Source of the DNA: Nocardiopsis sp. CNR-923
GTDB taxonomy: Bacteria; Actinomycetota; Actinomycetes; Streptosporangiales; Streptosporangiaceae
DNA: 64,000 bases
Direction of reading: 5' to 3'
Assembly: GCF_001942255.1 (NCBI RefSeq)
Contig: NZ_MKKC01000069.1
Coordinates: 16,150-80,149, forward strand
The translations under genes and the position numbers were made by a program. This document shows, in pieces, positions 28,160 to 36,775 of the stretch. The stretch's first letter is position 1, and each line of letters begins with the position of its first letter. The notes under the pieces were generated by a model that was not told where the DNA came from, ran no database searches, and worked only from the letters and a program-made list of their open reading frames with translations.

Positions 28160-28623
28160 CAGAGCGCCGCCTCCGGCCGCACGCGGCCGTCGCCGCCCCG
28201 GGCCGCGCGCCGCGCCCTGACGATCAGCAGAACGGCGGGGATCCAGAGCAGGGGGAAGGGCGAGGGGAACATCGCCCCGGCCACCGTGCACCAGACGCCG
28301 AGCGTCCACGCGACGAAGGCCGGAGGGACGATCGCCCGCAGACCCATCCACCGGATGATCAGGCCCAGCGTGGCCACCGGCACCCCGAAGGAACCGACGG
28401 TCAGCCAGAACGCCCCCAGGGACGGGGGCGGCTCGGCCAGGCTCCCGCCGATCGCCCACAGCGTGCCGGTGAACCAGCCGGGGACGTGGGTCGTGGTCAG
28501 GAGGAGGCCGATCACGGTGTGGGCGACACCGAGGACCGTGACGCACCATCCGGCGACCACGACCGGGCGCAGCGGTGCGGCGGCGTCGGGGGCGGCCGCG
28601 CGCTCGGAACGGGTGGAGGCCAT
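28159..28623 (-). CDS. Four-helix membrane protein (DUF6463-like)
   Basis: 154 residues from ATG 28623, with AAAGGAG upstream. Four hydrophobic segments are evident (VVVAGWCVTVLGVAHTVIGL, LGAFWLTVGSFGVPVATLGL, AFVAWTLGVWCTVAGAMF, PFPLLWIPAVLLIV). The pattern resembles the DUF6463 family that is usually encoded with a TetR gene, as here. Function is unknown. A role as the regulated target is inferred from the operon. Confidence 0.75.
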   Translation of the reverse strand: MASTRSERAAAPDAAAPLRPVVVAGWCVTVLGVAHTVIGLLLTTTHVPGWFTGTLWAIGGSLAEPPPSLGAFWLTVGSFGVPVATLGLIIRWMGLRAIVPPAFVAWTLGVWCTVAGAMFPSPFPLLWIPAVLLIVRARRAARGGDGRVRPEAAL

Positions 28624-28637
28624 GGCGACTCCTTTAT

Positions 28638-28659
28638 GGAACGATCAGTTTCGGAACGA
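28638..28659 (-). promoter_or_regulatory. Candidate TetR operator
   Basis: Two GGAACGA repeats (28638-28644 and 28653-28659) in an AT-richer stretch directly upstream of the membrane protein/TetR operon. Confidence 0.35.
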
Positions 28660-28879
28660 CTTGTCTCGTAATATGCCACGCCGCAGAAAGTCCTCCCACC
28701 CGACCCCCCGTCAACGCCGCCGCCCCGCCCGACCAGGCGCGAAGCGGGGCGAAACACGGGGAAACACCGGCTTCACGCCGCGACGCGGCCCCCGAAGCAC
28801 GGCCTTCCTGCCGTCGGGCCCCATGGACACACCGATGTATACACGGCCCGACCAGAGGAGCGACGGAACGGCCACCTCG

Positions 28880-29164
28880 CGTCGCGACCGGGTCTACGCC
28901 CTCATGCGCGAGGAGTTCCACGCCGCCCTCTCCCAGGCCTCCGGCAACCGCGCCCTCACCGAGTCCCTGGTCCCCCGTCAACCAGCGCGTCCGCGCGACA
29001 CGGTCGAGGAGGGCCAGCCGATCGTCCGGCTGGAGGCGATGAAGCCGGAGGTCGTGGTCCGGGCGCCCCGCGCGGGTACGGTCTCCGGCATCCAGGTCGC
29101 ACCCGGACAGCACCTCGACCCGGGGCGCGCCATGGCCGTCATCACGCAGGGAGGAGCCTCCTGA
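28880..29164 (+). pseudogene. Composite scar: GntR/FCD fragment joined to the biotinyl domain of urea carboxylase
   Basis: The frame reads VYALMREEFHAALSQASGNR, ALTESL, which fits the FCD ligand domain of GntR regulators. It then runs without a stop into DTVEEGQPIVRLEAMKPEV, the biotin carboxyl carrier end of a urea carboxylase (biotinylated Lys in EAMK), ending with TGA at 29162-29164. The bulk of both proteins is absent. The stop overlaps the ATG of the allophanate hydrolase remnant, the normal operon spacing, showing that the 3' part is native. The GntR assignment is weaker than the carboxylase one. Confidence 0.6.
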
Positions 29165-29599
29165 TGCCCACCCGCACCGAACGCGTCCACGACGCCTACC
29201 GGAGGATCGCCGAGGCTGACCGGCCCGAGGTCTGGATCACCCCGCGCCCCGAAGCGGACCTGCTCGTGGCGGCGAAGGCGGTCGAGGACCGGCTCGCGGC
29301 CGGGGAGGAACTGCCGCTGGCGGGGACGGTCGTCGCGGTCAAGGACAACATCGACGTGGCGGGTCTGCCGACCACGGCGGCCTGCCCGGAGTTCGCGTAC
29401 ACCCCGGAGACGAGCGCGACCGCCGTCCGGCGGCTGGTGGACGCTGGCGCGCTCGTGCTCGGCAAGACCAACCTGGACCAGTTCGCCACGGGGCTTTTCG
29501 GTGGTGGGGTTCGGCTGCGAACCATCCGCCGCCGAGGGCACGGAGGACATCAGCCGCCACGGCGGGTGGCTTGCCTACCGGGCGTCCCTGGAGGGCTGA
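29164..29599 (+). pseudogene. atzF: Allophanate hydrolase with a large internal deletion
   Basis: From ATG 29164 about 117 codons match the amidase N-terminus: LPLAGTVVAVKDNIDVAGLP, TTAACPEFAYTP, AGALVLGKTNLDQFATGL. The sequence then jumps near 29500, in another frame, to GFGCEPSAAEGTEDISRHGG and WLAYRASLEG with TGA 29597-29599, the normal C-terminus. Roughly 400 or more residues, including the Ser-Ser-Lys triad serines, are gone. Allophanate hydrolase converts allophanate to ammonia and CO2 after urea carboxylase. The pathway is lost at this locus. Confidence 0.75.
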
Positions 29600-29612
29600 G
29601 TCAGGCGAGGAG

Positions 29613-29644
29613 CCCCCGTTCGTCGCGCGACGAACGGGGGTTTT
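29613..29644 (+). terminator. Rho-independent terminator
   Basis: 13-bp perfect stem (29613-29625 and 29628-29640) followed by TTTT, just after the allophanate hydrolase remnant. It is probably the original terminator of the urea operon. Confidence 0.85.
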
Positions 29645-29935
29645 CCGCTGCGCTCCGCGGTAGCCCATCAAAGCCATTCATTTCGGGCGAACGGGATTGT
29701 TCTGGCGTGATCAAGGTGGGGATATCGACCTTAATTAATGCCTCCTGAGCTGCGGCGATGTGCTCCCGGTCGAACTTTCTCCGAAGAACTTCGCGGAAAA
29801 GTCCCCCACCACTCCCCCCACCCCCTATTCTGCTACCGAACACCCAACTTCATACACGGAAGACCCCGCGACGATTGAACACGTCCGGGGTCGTGGCCAG
29901 CAACCTCAACCCTTTAACGCAAAGGAATTGCCAGC
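29645..29935. other. Gap without a supported gene
   Basis: About 290 bases, relatively AT-rich, including a TTAATTAA site near 29730. A minus-strand frame here runs through the terminator stem and is not credible. Confidence 0.45.
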
Positions 29936-30316
29936 ATGCGCGATTATAGCGCGGCCTTCTTCGCCCTGCTCGGGATGTACCTGAAGGCGCTGTTCACCCC
30001 CGCACGCGGCCGTCACTCGGCCGCCGCCCGCCGCCGTCGTTCCACCCGGGTCCGCCCCTACGCGCCCGCCCCGGTCGAGGCCACCGCGCCTCCCGTCCCG
30101 AAGCCCGTCTTCGCCGTCGATCCCGCGCGAGCCCAGGCCGAGGCCACCGCCCGCCTGCACGGCTGGATCCCCAAGCAGAGGCCGCCTGGGGGCGACCTGC
30201 TCGCCGCGCCCGTGCAGCCGACGCCGGGGGAGTTCGACGAACTCGCCGCCCTGGTCCGCACCTGGCAGCGGCAGCGGATGCAGCAGGCTCAGCGGCGTGC
30301 GGCGGTGGCGGTGTGA
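29936..30316 (+). CDS. Hypothetical protein (126 aa)
   Basis: It starts at ATG 29936 with AAAGGA nine bases upstream (MRDYSAAFFALLGMYLKALF). After a short hydrophobic N-terminus come an arginine-rich stretch (AAARRRRSTRVR), a proline-rich region and a helical C-terminus (ELAALVRTWQRQRMQQAQRR). No known domain. Its stop overlaps the GTG of the ATP-binding protein (GTGA), indicating coupling. It may be a partner of that anti-sigma-like protein, but this is inference. Confidence 0.65.
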   Translation: MRDYSAAFFALLGMYLKALFTPARGRHSAAARRRRSTRVRPYAPAPVEATAPPVPKPVFAVDPARAQAEATARLHGWIPKQRPPGGDLLAAPVQPTPGEFDELAALVRTWQRQRMQQAQRRAAVAV

Positions 30317-30756
30317 GCACCCTCGACATCATCGTGCCGGGCCTCTACTGGCCCTACCGCTCCTACGCGGGCGAGCTGTCCGAACTCGCCCGAGTCCGGG
30401 CCGATCTCGGTCGCGACCTGGTCGGTTTCGAGCCGGACCTGGTGGACGCCGTCCAGCTCGTCACCAGCGAACTCGTGGCCAACTCCGCCAAGTACGCCCG
30501 CCCGGGTGGGGAGGTCATCCGCACGATGTGCCTGCTGGACGGGCGGATCCTGCGGGTGGCCGTCAGCGACCCCGGCGGACCGACCCGGCCGCGTATCCCC
30601 ACCGAGCGCACCGCCGACGAGTGGGACTCGGCCGAGGGGCAGCGCGGGTTGCTGCTGGTCGAGAACCTGGCGACCAGTTGGGGGTTTTACGCCTTCCCCG
30701 AGTGGTCGGGCTACGCCACCCAGGTCTGGGCGGCGTTCGACCTCGACCCGATCTGA
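30313..30756 (+). CDS. ATP-binding (HATPase_c, anti-sigma-factor kinase-like) protein
   Basis: 147 residues from GTG 30313. The GHKL ATPase N box reads LVTSELVANSAKYARPGG, followed by VAVSDPGGPTRPR and a G2-like GQRGLLLVENLATSWGF. This is the short stand-alone form abundant in actinomycetes (RsbW/SpoIIAB-like). Some of these phosphorylate anti-anti-sigma factors, most are uncharacterised. It is coupled to the hypothetical gene upstream. It lies tail to tail with a DUF397 gene. Confidence 0.85.
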   Translation: MSTLDIIVPGLYWPYRSYAGELSELARVRADLGRDLVGFEPDLVDAVQLVTSELVANSAKYARPGGEVIRTMCLLDGRILRVAVSDPGGPTRPRIPTERTADEWDSAEGQRGLLLVENLATSWGFYAFPEWSGYATQVWAAFDLDPI

Positions 30757-30807
30757 CCCGCCGCCGGTGCCCCGTGGACAGGCGACCGTTCACGGGGCAC
30801 CGGGGCG

Positions 30808-30969
30808 TCAGCGGGTGACGCTCGCGAGCAGCTTGACCCACTGGTCGGTGTCGAAGGCCAGGGAGCCGTGTTCGCGGTGTTTGGTGTCGCGGACCTCGGC
30901 GCCGGACTCGTGCTCGCGGACCTCCACACAGTCGGCGCTTGAGGGGCTGTAGCTGGACTTGTGCCACAT
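30808..30969 (-). CDS. DUF397 protein (53 aa)
   Basis: A short frame from ATG 30969: MWHKSSYSPSSADCVEVREH, EVRDTKHREHGSLAF, then WVKLLASVTR and TGA at 30808-30810. This is a complete, typical DUF397 domain. It lies two bases downstream of a truncated XRE-type gene, so it is the surviving half of an XRE/DUF397 pair. Confidence 0.85.
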   Translation of the reverse strand: MWHKSSYSPSSADCVEVREHESGAEVRDTKHREHGSLAFDTDQWVKLLASVTR

Positions 30970-30971
30970 GG

Positions 30972-31200
30972 TCAGATCATTCCTTCCATCTTTTCGCGGG
31001 ATTGTTCGGCGGACAGGGCTGACCCAAGTGCCCGCTTGAATTGGGAGCTCATCCGTTCGTGGTCGATGGTGTCGTCGTGTAGAACCACGCCTCGGTTGTG
31101 CTCGCTGGCGGTCACCACGCCGCCGTCACACAGGTGGAAGAGCATCAGGGGTGACACCAGGCCGACGACAGCGCCGTCCGAAAGCAGGTGTACCCGGGCG
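30972..31200 (-). pseudogene. C-terminal remnant of a Scr1-type XRE regulator
   Basis: Only the tail of the DUF5753-like domain is visible: LSDGAVVGLVSPLMLFHL, GVVTASEHNRGVVLHDDTID, FKRALGSALSAEQSREKMEG. The helix-turn-helix and most of the protein are missing. The frame runs into the coding start of the oppositely oriented ATP-grasp gene near 31200, so both divergent genes appear to have lost their 5' ends in one deletion. Confidence 0.6.
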
Positions 31201-32089
31201 CGGCCACCGTCCCGTGGTGTTCGACCTGTCCGACTTCCTCATCCGCGCACACCTGGACGCCCGCCTGACCTCCGCCGGGTGGGACGGTCGCCTGATCCTG
31301 CCGGAGACGGTGGTGGACCTGTCCGACATCGGCGCCGTCTACCACCGCCGCTGCCCGCCCTTCGATCTGCCCGAGGCGATGAACGCCGACGAACAACGCT
31401 TCGCCCGAGTCGAGGGCCGCTTCGGGTTGGGCGGGGTGCTCGCCAGCCTCGGAGCGCACTGGGTGTCGCACCCCTCGACGATGGCGGATGCCGAATACAA
31501 GCCCGTTCAGTACGCCGCCGCCGTCCGGGCTGGCCTGGAGTTGCCGCCGACCTGGGTCGGTAACGTCCCCGAGTCCACGAGCGCGTTCCTTGCCCGGCAG
31601 GGCGGCGCGGGCGTGTACAAGCCGCTCGGTGGTGCCTTTCACGTCGAGGGGTGTCGAACACAGGTCGTCTACGCCAACCGGATCACCGACACCGAAGAGC
31701 TACGTGACAGCGCACTCGCCCTGACAGCGCATTGCTTCCAACAGTGGGTGGACAAGGACTACGAAGTTCGCGTCACGGTTGTCGGGACGCGGCTGTTCGC
31801 CGTGGCCATCCACGCCACCTCCGAGGCCGCCTACGTCGACTGGCGCACCGACTACGCCTCTCACCGCTACGAGGTCGTCGAAGTCCCTGACACGGTACGC
31901 GAGGGTCTGGAACGCTACATGCGGGCCTTCGATCTCACCTACGGGGCAGCCGACTTCATCGTCTCCCCGGATGGGAGTTGGACCCTGTTGGAGGTCAACC
32001 CCAATGGGGAATGGGGGTGGCTCGCCCATCACTGTGACCTGCCCATCGGGCAGACCATCGCTGACCTACTGGAGAAAGGACAGACGTGA
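31151..32089 (+). CDS. ATP-grasp graspetide (RiPP) maturase, N-terminus damaged
   Basis: The recognisable protein begins at RPVVFDLSDF (about 31202): TVVDLSDIGAVYHRRCPPFD, DAEYKPVQYAAAVRAGLELP, GAGVYKPLGGAFH, QQWVDKDYEVRVTVVG, TYGAADFIVSPDGSWTLLEV and NPNGEWGW. This is the SAV_5884/TgmB-type ATP-grasp ligase that forms ester or amide cross-links in graspetides. About 30 residues of the normal start (the first beta-strand) are replaced by an unrelated MTPGRRQRRPKAG. The core catalytic region is intact. It is coupled to the methyltransferase by GTGA. Activity is doubtful because the 5' end and precursor are missing. Confidence 0.78.
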   Translation: MTPGRRQRRPKAGVPGRGHRPVVFDLSDFLIRAHLDARLTSAGWDGRLILPETVVDLSDIGAVYHRRCPPFDLPEAMNADEQRFARVEGRFGLGGVLASLGAHWVSHPSTMADAEYKPVQYAAAVRAGLELPPTWVGNVPESTSAFLARQGGAGVYKPLGGAFHVEGCRTQVVYANRITDTEELRDSALALTAHCFQQWVDKDYEVRVTVVGTRLFAVAIHATSEAAYVDWRTDYASHRYEVVEVPDTVREGLERYMRAFDLTYGAADFIVSPDGSWTLLEVNPNGEWGWLAHHCDLPIGQTIADLLEKGQT

Positions 32090-33252
32090 CCGGTGCCGCG
32101 CATCCGTCCGCGTCGGTGCTCACCGATCAACTCGCGCAGGCAGGCGTGTTCGCGTCCGGCTCGCCGTTGTCCGAGGCGTTCCGCCGTGTCGACCGGGGCG
32201 CGTTTGTCCCCGCCTTCGCCCTGAACGAGCACACCCCACAGGGCACGCGGTACCGCCTCGTGCGCCGGGACGTGGCCGCGCAGCGCGAGGAGTGGGCGTC
32301 CCATGTCTACGCCGACGAGACGCTGGTCATCGAGGTCGAGGGGGAATCGGTCGCACGCGCTCTGCCCGAGGGCGCCGGCACGGGTCGGTGGACCAGCTCA
32401 TCCACGATGCCGAGCCTCATGGCCCGGATGCTCGACGAACTGGGGTTGGACGACAATTCCCGGGTCCTGGAGATCGGTGTGGGTTCGGGCTACAACGCGG
32501 CCATCCTCAGCGAGCGTGTGGGTTCGGAGCGCGTGACGAGTATCGACATCTCACCGCGCCTCGTCTCCGACGCCACCGAGCGTCTCGCGAGGGCGGGCTA
32601 TCACCCGGTCGTCGCGGAGTACGACGGCCACAAGGGCTATCCGGACCGGGCTCCCTACGATCGGATCATTTCCACCACGGCCTTCACCCACGTCCCTTCG
32701 GCGTGGATCGACCAGGTCGCACCCGGTGGGCTGGTCCTGGTGAACATCGCGGGCGGTACCGGAGGTGCGATGCTCAAGCTCCGGGTGGGCGACGACGGCA
32801 GGGCACAGGGCCGCTTCCTGCCGGAGTGGGCGGGGTTCATGCCCGCGCGGAGTCACACGCCGCGCGCACGCGTGACGGTGGACGACGAGGGCGAGTCCGG
32901 TGTGAGTACGTTGGACCCCTCCCTGGTTAGCGAACCGGCGTTCGCGTTCGTGGCCCAGCTCGCCACGGTCGACGCCCACACGGTGCTCAGGGTCGCCGAC
33001 GATGGCACCGAGTTCCTCGCCCTGGAGGGCGCGGACGGGGCGTGGGCGGAGGTCGACACCGAACCGGTCGACGGTGGGTTCGCGGTGTCCCAGGGCGGCC
33101 CGAGGCGGTTGTGGAGCGCCCTGGAGGCCACCCACGCGTGGTGGGTGGCCAACGGAGAACCGGACTGGTCGCACTTCGGTGTCACGGTGCACGCCGAGGA
33201 TCAATGGGTGTGGTTCCAGAATCCGGACGGTCCCCGCTGGCCGCTGACGTGA
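32086..33252 (+). CDS. PIMT-like methyltransferase of an ATP-grasp RiPP system
   Basis: 388 residues from GTG 32086. The SAM-binding motif I reads VLEIGVGSGYNAAI. Other family signatures are SSSTMPSLMARMLDEL, YDRIISTTAFTHVPSAWIDQ, GGLVLVNIAGG and a C-terminal domain ending DQWVWFQNPDGPRWPLT. It is the SAV_5885-type protein-L-isoaspartate methyltransferase homologue associated with graspetides. In the Thermobifida fusca fuscimiditide pathway such an enzyme methylates an Asp to give an aspartimide. The frame is complete and co-translated with the ATP-grasp gene. Confidence 0.85.
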   Translation: MTGAAHPSASVLTDQLAQAGVFASGSPLSEAFRRVDRGAFVPAFALNEHTPQGTRYRLVRRDVAAQREEWASHVYADETLVIEVEGESVARALPEGAGTGRWTSSSTMPSLMARMLDELGLDDNSRVLEIGVGSGYNAAILSERVGSERVTSIDISPRLVSDATERLARAGYHPVVAEYDGHKGYPDRAPYDRIISTTAFTHVPSAWIDQVAPGGLVLVNIAGGTGGAMLKLRVGDDGRAQGRFLPEWAGFMPARSHTPRARVTVDDEGESGVSTLDPSLVSEPAFAFVAQLATVDAHTVLRVADDGTEFLALEGADGAWAEVDTEPVDGGFAVSQGGPRRLWSALEATHAWWVANGEPDWSHFGVTVHAEDQWVWFQNPDGPRWPLT

Positions 33253-33340
33253 GGCATGATCCTGCGAGCCGCTCCAGCCCTCTGCCCGGGGTGGTGGGCC
33301 GGGTACGGGAGGAACACGCCTCCACACACGGGGCCGTCGA

Positions 33341-33560
33341 TCATCGCGTGGTGTGCGGGGACGCCAGGGCGGCCAGGTAGTCGTCGAGCAGCCCGACCTG
33401 GCGGTCGGGCGGGAACGCGGCGGGGTCGAACAGAGCCTGGACCACCAGGCCGAGCACGAAGGACTGGGCACCGGCCGCGATGCGCGCCGGATCGCCGGGG
33501 GGCAGTTCGCCGGTCCGCTGGGCGGTGGCGACCAGGTCGCGCAGCCTGTCGCGGCTTCGC
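33341..33560 (-). pseudogene. C-terminal remnant of a TetR family regulator
   Basis: The minus strand gives RDRLRDLVATAQRTGELPPG, ARIAAGAQSFVLGLVVQAL, FDPAAFPPDRQVGLLDDYLA, ending ASPHTTR and TGA at 33341-33343. This is the ligand-domain end of a TetR protein. The helix-turn-helix is missing. Upstream of about 33560 the homology stops. Confidence 0.65.
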
Positions 33561-33648
33561 GGTGTCCGAACGGCTCAGCACTCCAACGTTCGGCGGAGGA
33601 GGCGGATCAGGTCGGCATCCTGGAGCGGGACGGCCTCGGACGGCCGAC

Positions 33649-33675
33649 GCCCCGCCACCCGGAAGGTGGCGGGGC
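33649..33675 (-). terminator. Terminator of nhaA
   Basis: 11-bp stem GCCCCGCCACC / GGTGGCGGGGC (33649-33659 and 33665-33675) with a five-base loop, 29 bases after the nhaA stop. Confidence 0.8.
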
Positions 33676-33703
33676 CGTCCCGTCGCCGGTCAGGGGAGCG
33701 GGG

Positions 33704-34978
33704 TCAGGTGCTCTTCCCGGCCTCCGACGGGGAGGTCGCGGCCTGTGCGCGGTAGTGCCGGTTGCGGGCGCCCAGGATGACGATGGCGAGCACGGTCGCG
33801 ATCAGCGACGCGATGAGCACACCCGACTTGGCGTGGGTGAGGTGCTCGGGCGAACTGGCGAAGGACAGCTCCGTGATGAGCAGGGACACGGTGAAGCCGA
33901 TGCCCGCGAGCTGTGACATGCCGACGAGGTCGATCCATCTGAGACTGGGGTTGAGCTCGGCGGCGGTCAGCTTGGTCATGACCCAGGAACCGCCGACGAT
34001 ACCGATGACCTTGCCGACCACGAGGCCGAGGATGATGCCCAGCGCGGCGCGGTCGGTGAACACGGCGCCCATGCTGTCGAAGGCGACACCGGCGGAGAAG
34101 AAGGCGAAGATGGGCAGCGCCAGGCCGGCGGACCAGGGGCGCAGCAGCTGTTCGACGCCGTGGCTGGGGTCGTGGTGCTCGCCGGGCCGCTTGGAGGTGC
34201 GCATGAGCAGACCCATGGCCACGCCGGCGATCGTGGCGTGGACGCCGCTCTCGTGCATGAGGGTCCACACGATGACGGCCAACGGGACGTAGACGAGCCA
34301 GTTCGGGACCGCCGAGTCGTTGAGCTTGGCGGCCAGGCCCTTGCCGCGCTGGAGGTACCAGAAGACCACGAGGCCGAGGCCGGACACGGCCAGGGGACCG
34401 AAGTGGATCTCCTCGGTGTAGAAGACGGCGATGACGATGACGGCGCCCAGGTCGTCCACGATGGCCAGGGTCAGGAGGAAGGTGCGCAGCGCCGGGGGCA
34501 GCCAGCGGCCGATGACGGCGAGGATCGCCACGGCGAAGGCGATGTCCGTGGCCATCGGAATGCCCCAGCCCGGCATGGTCTCCGGTGTGGAGATGTTGAC
34601 CGCCGCGTAGATCGCGGCGGGGATGGCCATGCCGCAGACGGCGGCGATGATCGGCAGCATGGCGCGCCGCGGGTTGCGTAGTTCGCCGTTGACGAACTCC
34701 TGCTTGAGCTCGTTGCCGACGACGAAGAAGAAGATCGCGAGGAGTCCGTCCGCCGCCCAGGTCTCCAGGGTGAGGTTCAGGTGCAGCGACTCGGGTCCGA
34801 ACCGGATCCCGCGTAGGTGCTCGTAGGTCTCGCCGAAGGGCGAGTTGATCCACAGGAGCGCCAGTAGTGCCGCGCCGATGAGGACGAAGCCGCCGACGCT
34901 GTCACTGCGCAGGGTGTCCGCGACGCGGTTGAGCAGCGGGCTCGAGGGAGTGGGGTGCTCGATCGGGTCGATGCTCAT
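33704..34978 (-). CDS. nhaA: Na+/H+ antiporter NhaA
   Basis: 424 residues from ATG 34978 (MSIDPIEHPTPSSPLLNRVA). Core NhaA motifs are present: FFFVVGNELKQEFVNGEL, MATDIAFAVAILAVIG and TLAIVDDLGAVIVIAVFY, carrying the conserved Asp pair that binds Na+/H+, plus HATIAGVAMGLLM. NhaA is an electrogenic 2H+/1Na+ exchanger for pH and salt homeostasis. Twelve membrane helices are expected and length is normal. It is a single gene with its own terminator, consistent with the salt tolerance usual in Nocardiopsis. Confidence 0.95.
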   Translation of the reverse strand: MSIDPIEHPTPSSPLLNRVADTLRSDSVGGFVLIGAALLALLWINSPFGETYEHLRGIRFGPESLHLNLTLETWAADGLLAIFFFVVGNELKQEFVNGELRNPRRAMLPIIAAVCGMAIPAAIYAAVNISTPETMPGWGIPMATDIAFAVAILAVIGRWLPPALRTFLLTLAIVDDLGAVIVIAVFYTEEIHFGPLAVSGLGLVVFWYLQRGKGLAAKLNDSAVPNWLVYVPLAVIVWTLMHESGVHATIAGVAMGLLMRTSKRPGEHHDPSHGVEQLLRPWSAGLALPIFAFFSAGVAFDSMGAVFTDRAALGIILGLVVGKVIGIVGGSWVMTKLTAAELNPSLRWIDLVGMSQLAGIGFTVSLLITELSFASSPEHLTHAKSGVLIASLIATVLAIVILGARNRHYRAQAATSPSEAGKST

Positions 34979-35700
34979 GTGCGACGCTCCAGGACGTGAC
35001 TCGACAGGGACTCGCCGACCAGTCTTCCCGGCACACCTGAGGCGCTCGGCGCCCCGCCCATGTTCACGGACCCTTGGGTGGATGTCCAGCCCAGAGGGCA
35101 TGTGTCCGCGCCGAACCCGATTCGGTCGTTTCGCTATCGGGGAGGCGGGGACCGCGGCGGTGGGAGCCGCCGTCGGCGACCGGGACCAACGGGTTGGTTG
35201 GTTGTTGGCCCGGTCATGTCCCTGCCTGGAGTTCCGGTGACTACACGGCGGACATCGGGTCCTGTGATAACAGGCACCAGGCATCATATGTCAATGATTC
35301 GGGCGAACGGCCCGAGGGTTGCTCGGTGACGTCCGCCACTGACGCGCGCTCCTCCGGGTGTGCTCGGCGGGATTGCGCCGACGAAGGGGACTCCTACCCG
35401 AATGCGATGCTTTGATGTTCGTGTTCCGGTCATGAGAAATGTGACGCGCGTCCCATTCGTGCTCCGTGGGTTCGGTGCGGTCCGGGGAGAGGTCCGTGAT
35501 CCCTGGTCACGGGGTGTCCGCGGCTAGCATGGGTGGTCGCGCCGAGCGGCGTCATCCGCCTCCGCGCCTCGGGCATCGGGGCTGGTGCGGCCGAACGCGA
35601 CGGGTCTGGCATGACACGCGTCACCCGCGTACAGTCCGAAGATGGAGTGCCGGGAAGACTGGTCGGCGTTGAACACCCCTATCTGGAAACCAGGCGGCTG
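34979..35700. other. Long gene-free region between divergent nhaA and hydrolase genes
   Basis: About 720 bases. No frame shows recognisable protein. The stretch 35200-35440 is AT-richer and includes several ATG-containing short frames without ribosome sites. It probably holds the promoters for both flanking genes, which I cannot place. Confidence 0.5.
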
Positions 35701-36588
35701 ATGCTCGACTCCCACGTGCGTGGCGCGCACGTCTACCGATCCGAATCAGGTGCGCGAACCGTGCGCACCTGGTGCGAGGACGAGATCTCCCGGTGGACCG
35801 GGCTCGTTCCGCTTCCCGCGGTCACCTCCGAGCTCGGCACCACGCGGGCATTCCGCGCGTCGGCGGGGGCGGCCGGAGCGGGCACCCCCGTCGTGCTCCT
35901 GAACGGCACCAACTTCAACACCGCCAGTTCCGTCGAGCCGCTGCGCGTCCTGGCCCGCGACCGGCCGGTCATCTCCGTCGACGTCCCCGGCCAGCCCGGC
36001 CTCAGCTGCGGAGTCCGTCCCCGGTCGCCGCGTACCGCCGCCTACGGGGCCTGGCTGGACGAGGTACTGCCCCAGCTGACCGACGAGCCGGTGATCGTCC
36101 TGGGGCACTCCCTGGGCGCGGCGATCGCCCTGGCCGCCACCCCGTCCGAGCTGACCAGGGCGCTGATGCTCGTGAGCCCCGCGGGGCTCACCGCAGCCGG
36201 GCTGACCCCCGAGGTGATGCGGGCGGTGCTGCCGTGGATGATCGGGCCGCGCGACAGCAAGAGCACCCGGCTGCTCAACTCCATGAGCGGACCCGAACAC
36301 GTCAGCACGGGCGTGCACCCGCTGGCGCCGTGGATGACCCTGGTCGCACGGCACTGCCGGACCAGCCTCGCGCCCGGACCGCTGACCATGGAGTGCCTGC
36401 GGCCGTGGTCGGACGTTCCCCGGATCGTGGCCACGGGATCCGACGACACCTTCTTCTCCCCGGCCCGGCTGCACGGGCCCGCCCGCCGCCTGCTCGACAC
36501 GGACGTGCACGTGCTGGAGGGAGCCGGGCACCTCGCCCTGCACGAGTGTCCCGAACGCGTCGCCGCACTCCTGCGCGAGTTCGACTGA
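35701..36588 (+). CDS. Alpha/beta hydrolase
   Basis: About 295 residues from ATG 35701 (MLDSHVRGAHVYRSESGART), chosen because homologues start near this motif and an AGGCGG-like site lies upstream. An ATG at 35611 is an alternative. The fold shows the oxyanion-strand PVVLLNGTNFNTA, nucleophile elbow VIVLGHSLGAAIALAA (Ser in GHSLG), acid region VPRIVATGSDDTFFSPARL and catalytic His in LEGAGHLALHECPE. The substrate is unknown. It is monocistronic. Confidence 0.85.
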   Translation: MLDSHVRGAHVYRSESGARTVRTWCEDEISRWTGLVPLPAVTSELGTTRAFRASAGAAGAGTPVVLLNGTNFNTASSVEPLRVLARDRPVISVDVPGQPGLSCGVRPRSPRTAAYGAWLDEVLPQLTDEPVIVLGHSLGAAIALAATPSELTRALMLVSPAGLTAAGLTPEVMRAVLPWMIGPRDSKSTRLLNSMSGPEHVSTGVHPLAPWMTLVARHCRTSLAPGPLTMECLRPWSDVPRIVATGSDDTFFSPARLHGPARRLLDTDVHVLEGAGHLALHECPERVAALLREFD

Positions 36589-36775
36589 CCGGTCCCGGGG
36601 CGCCACGGCCGGGCCCGGGTCCCGGGGGTGCGCGGCCGACCGCGGGGGAGGCGGGACGGCGGCGTGCGGATGCGGGCACCTCCGGACATCCACGGGTGAG
36701 CGCCATGGCGGCGGCCGCCCCTACCCGCTTAGCGTCGAGGGACACACGGCACCCCTCACTCCAGGGAGACATCTC

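Noticed and set aside
29936..30316. Graspetide precursor candidate near the ATP-grasp gene
   Set aside because: It is arginine/proline-rich with a helical end, lacks the Thr/Asp/Glu core pattern of graspetide precursors and is coupled to a different gene.
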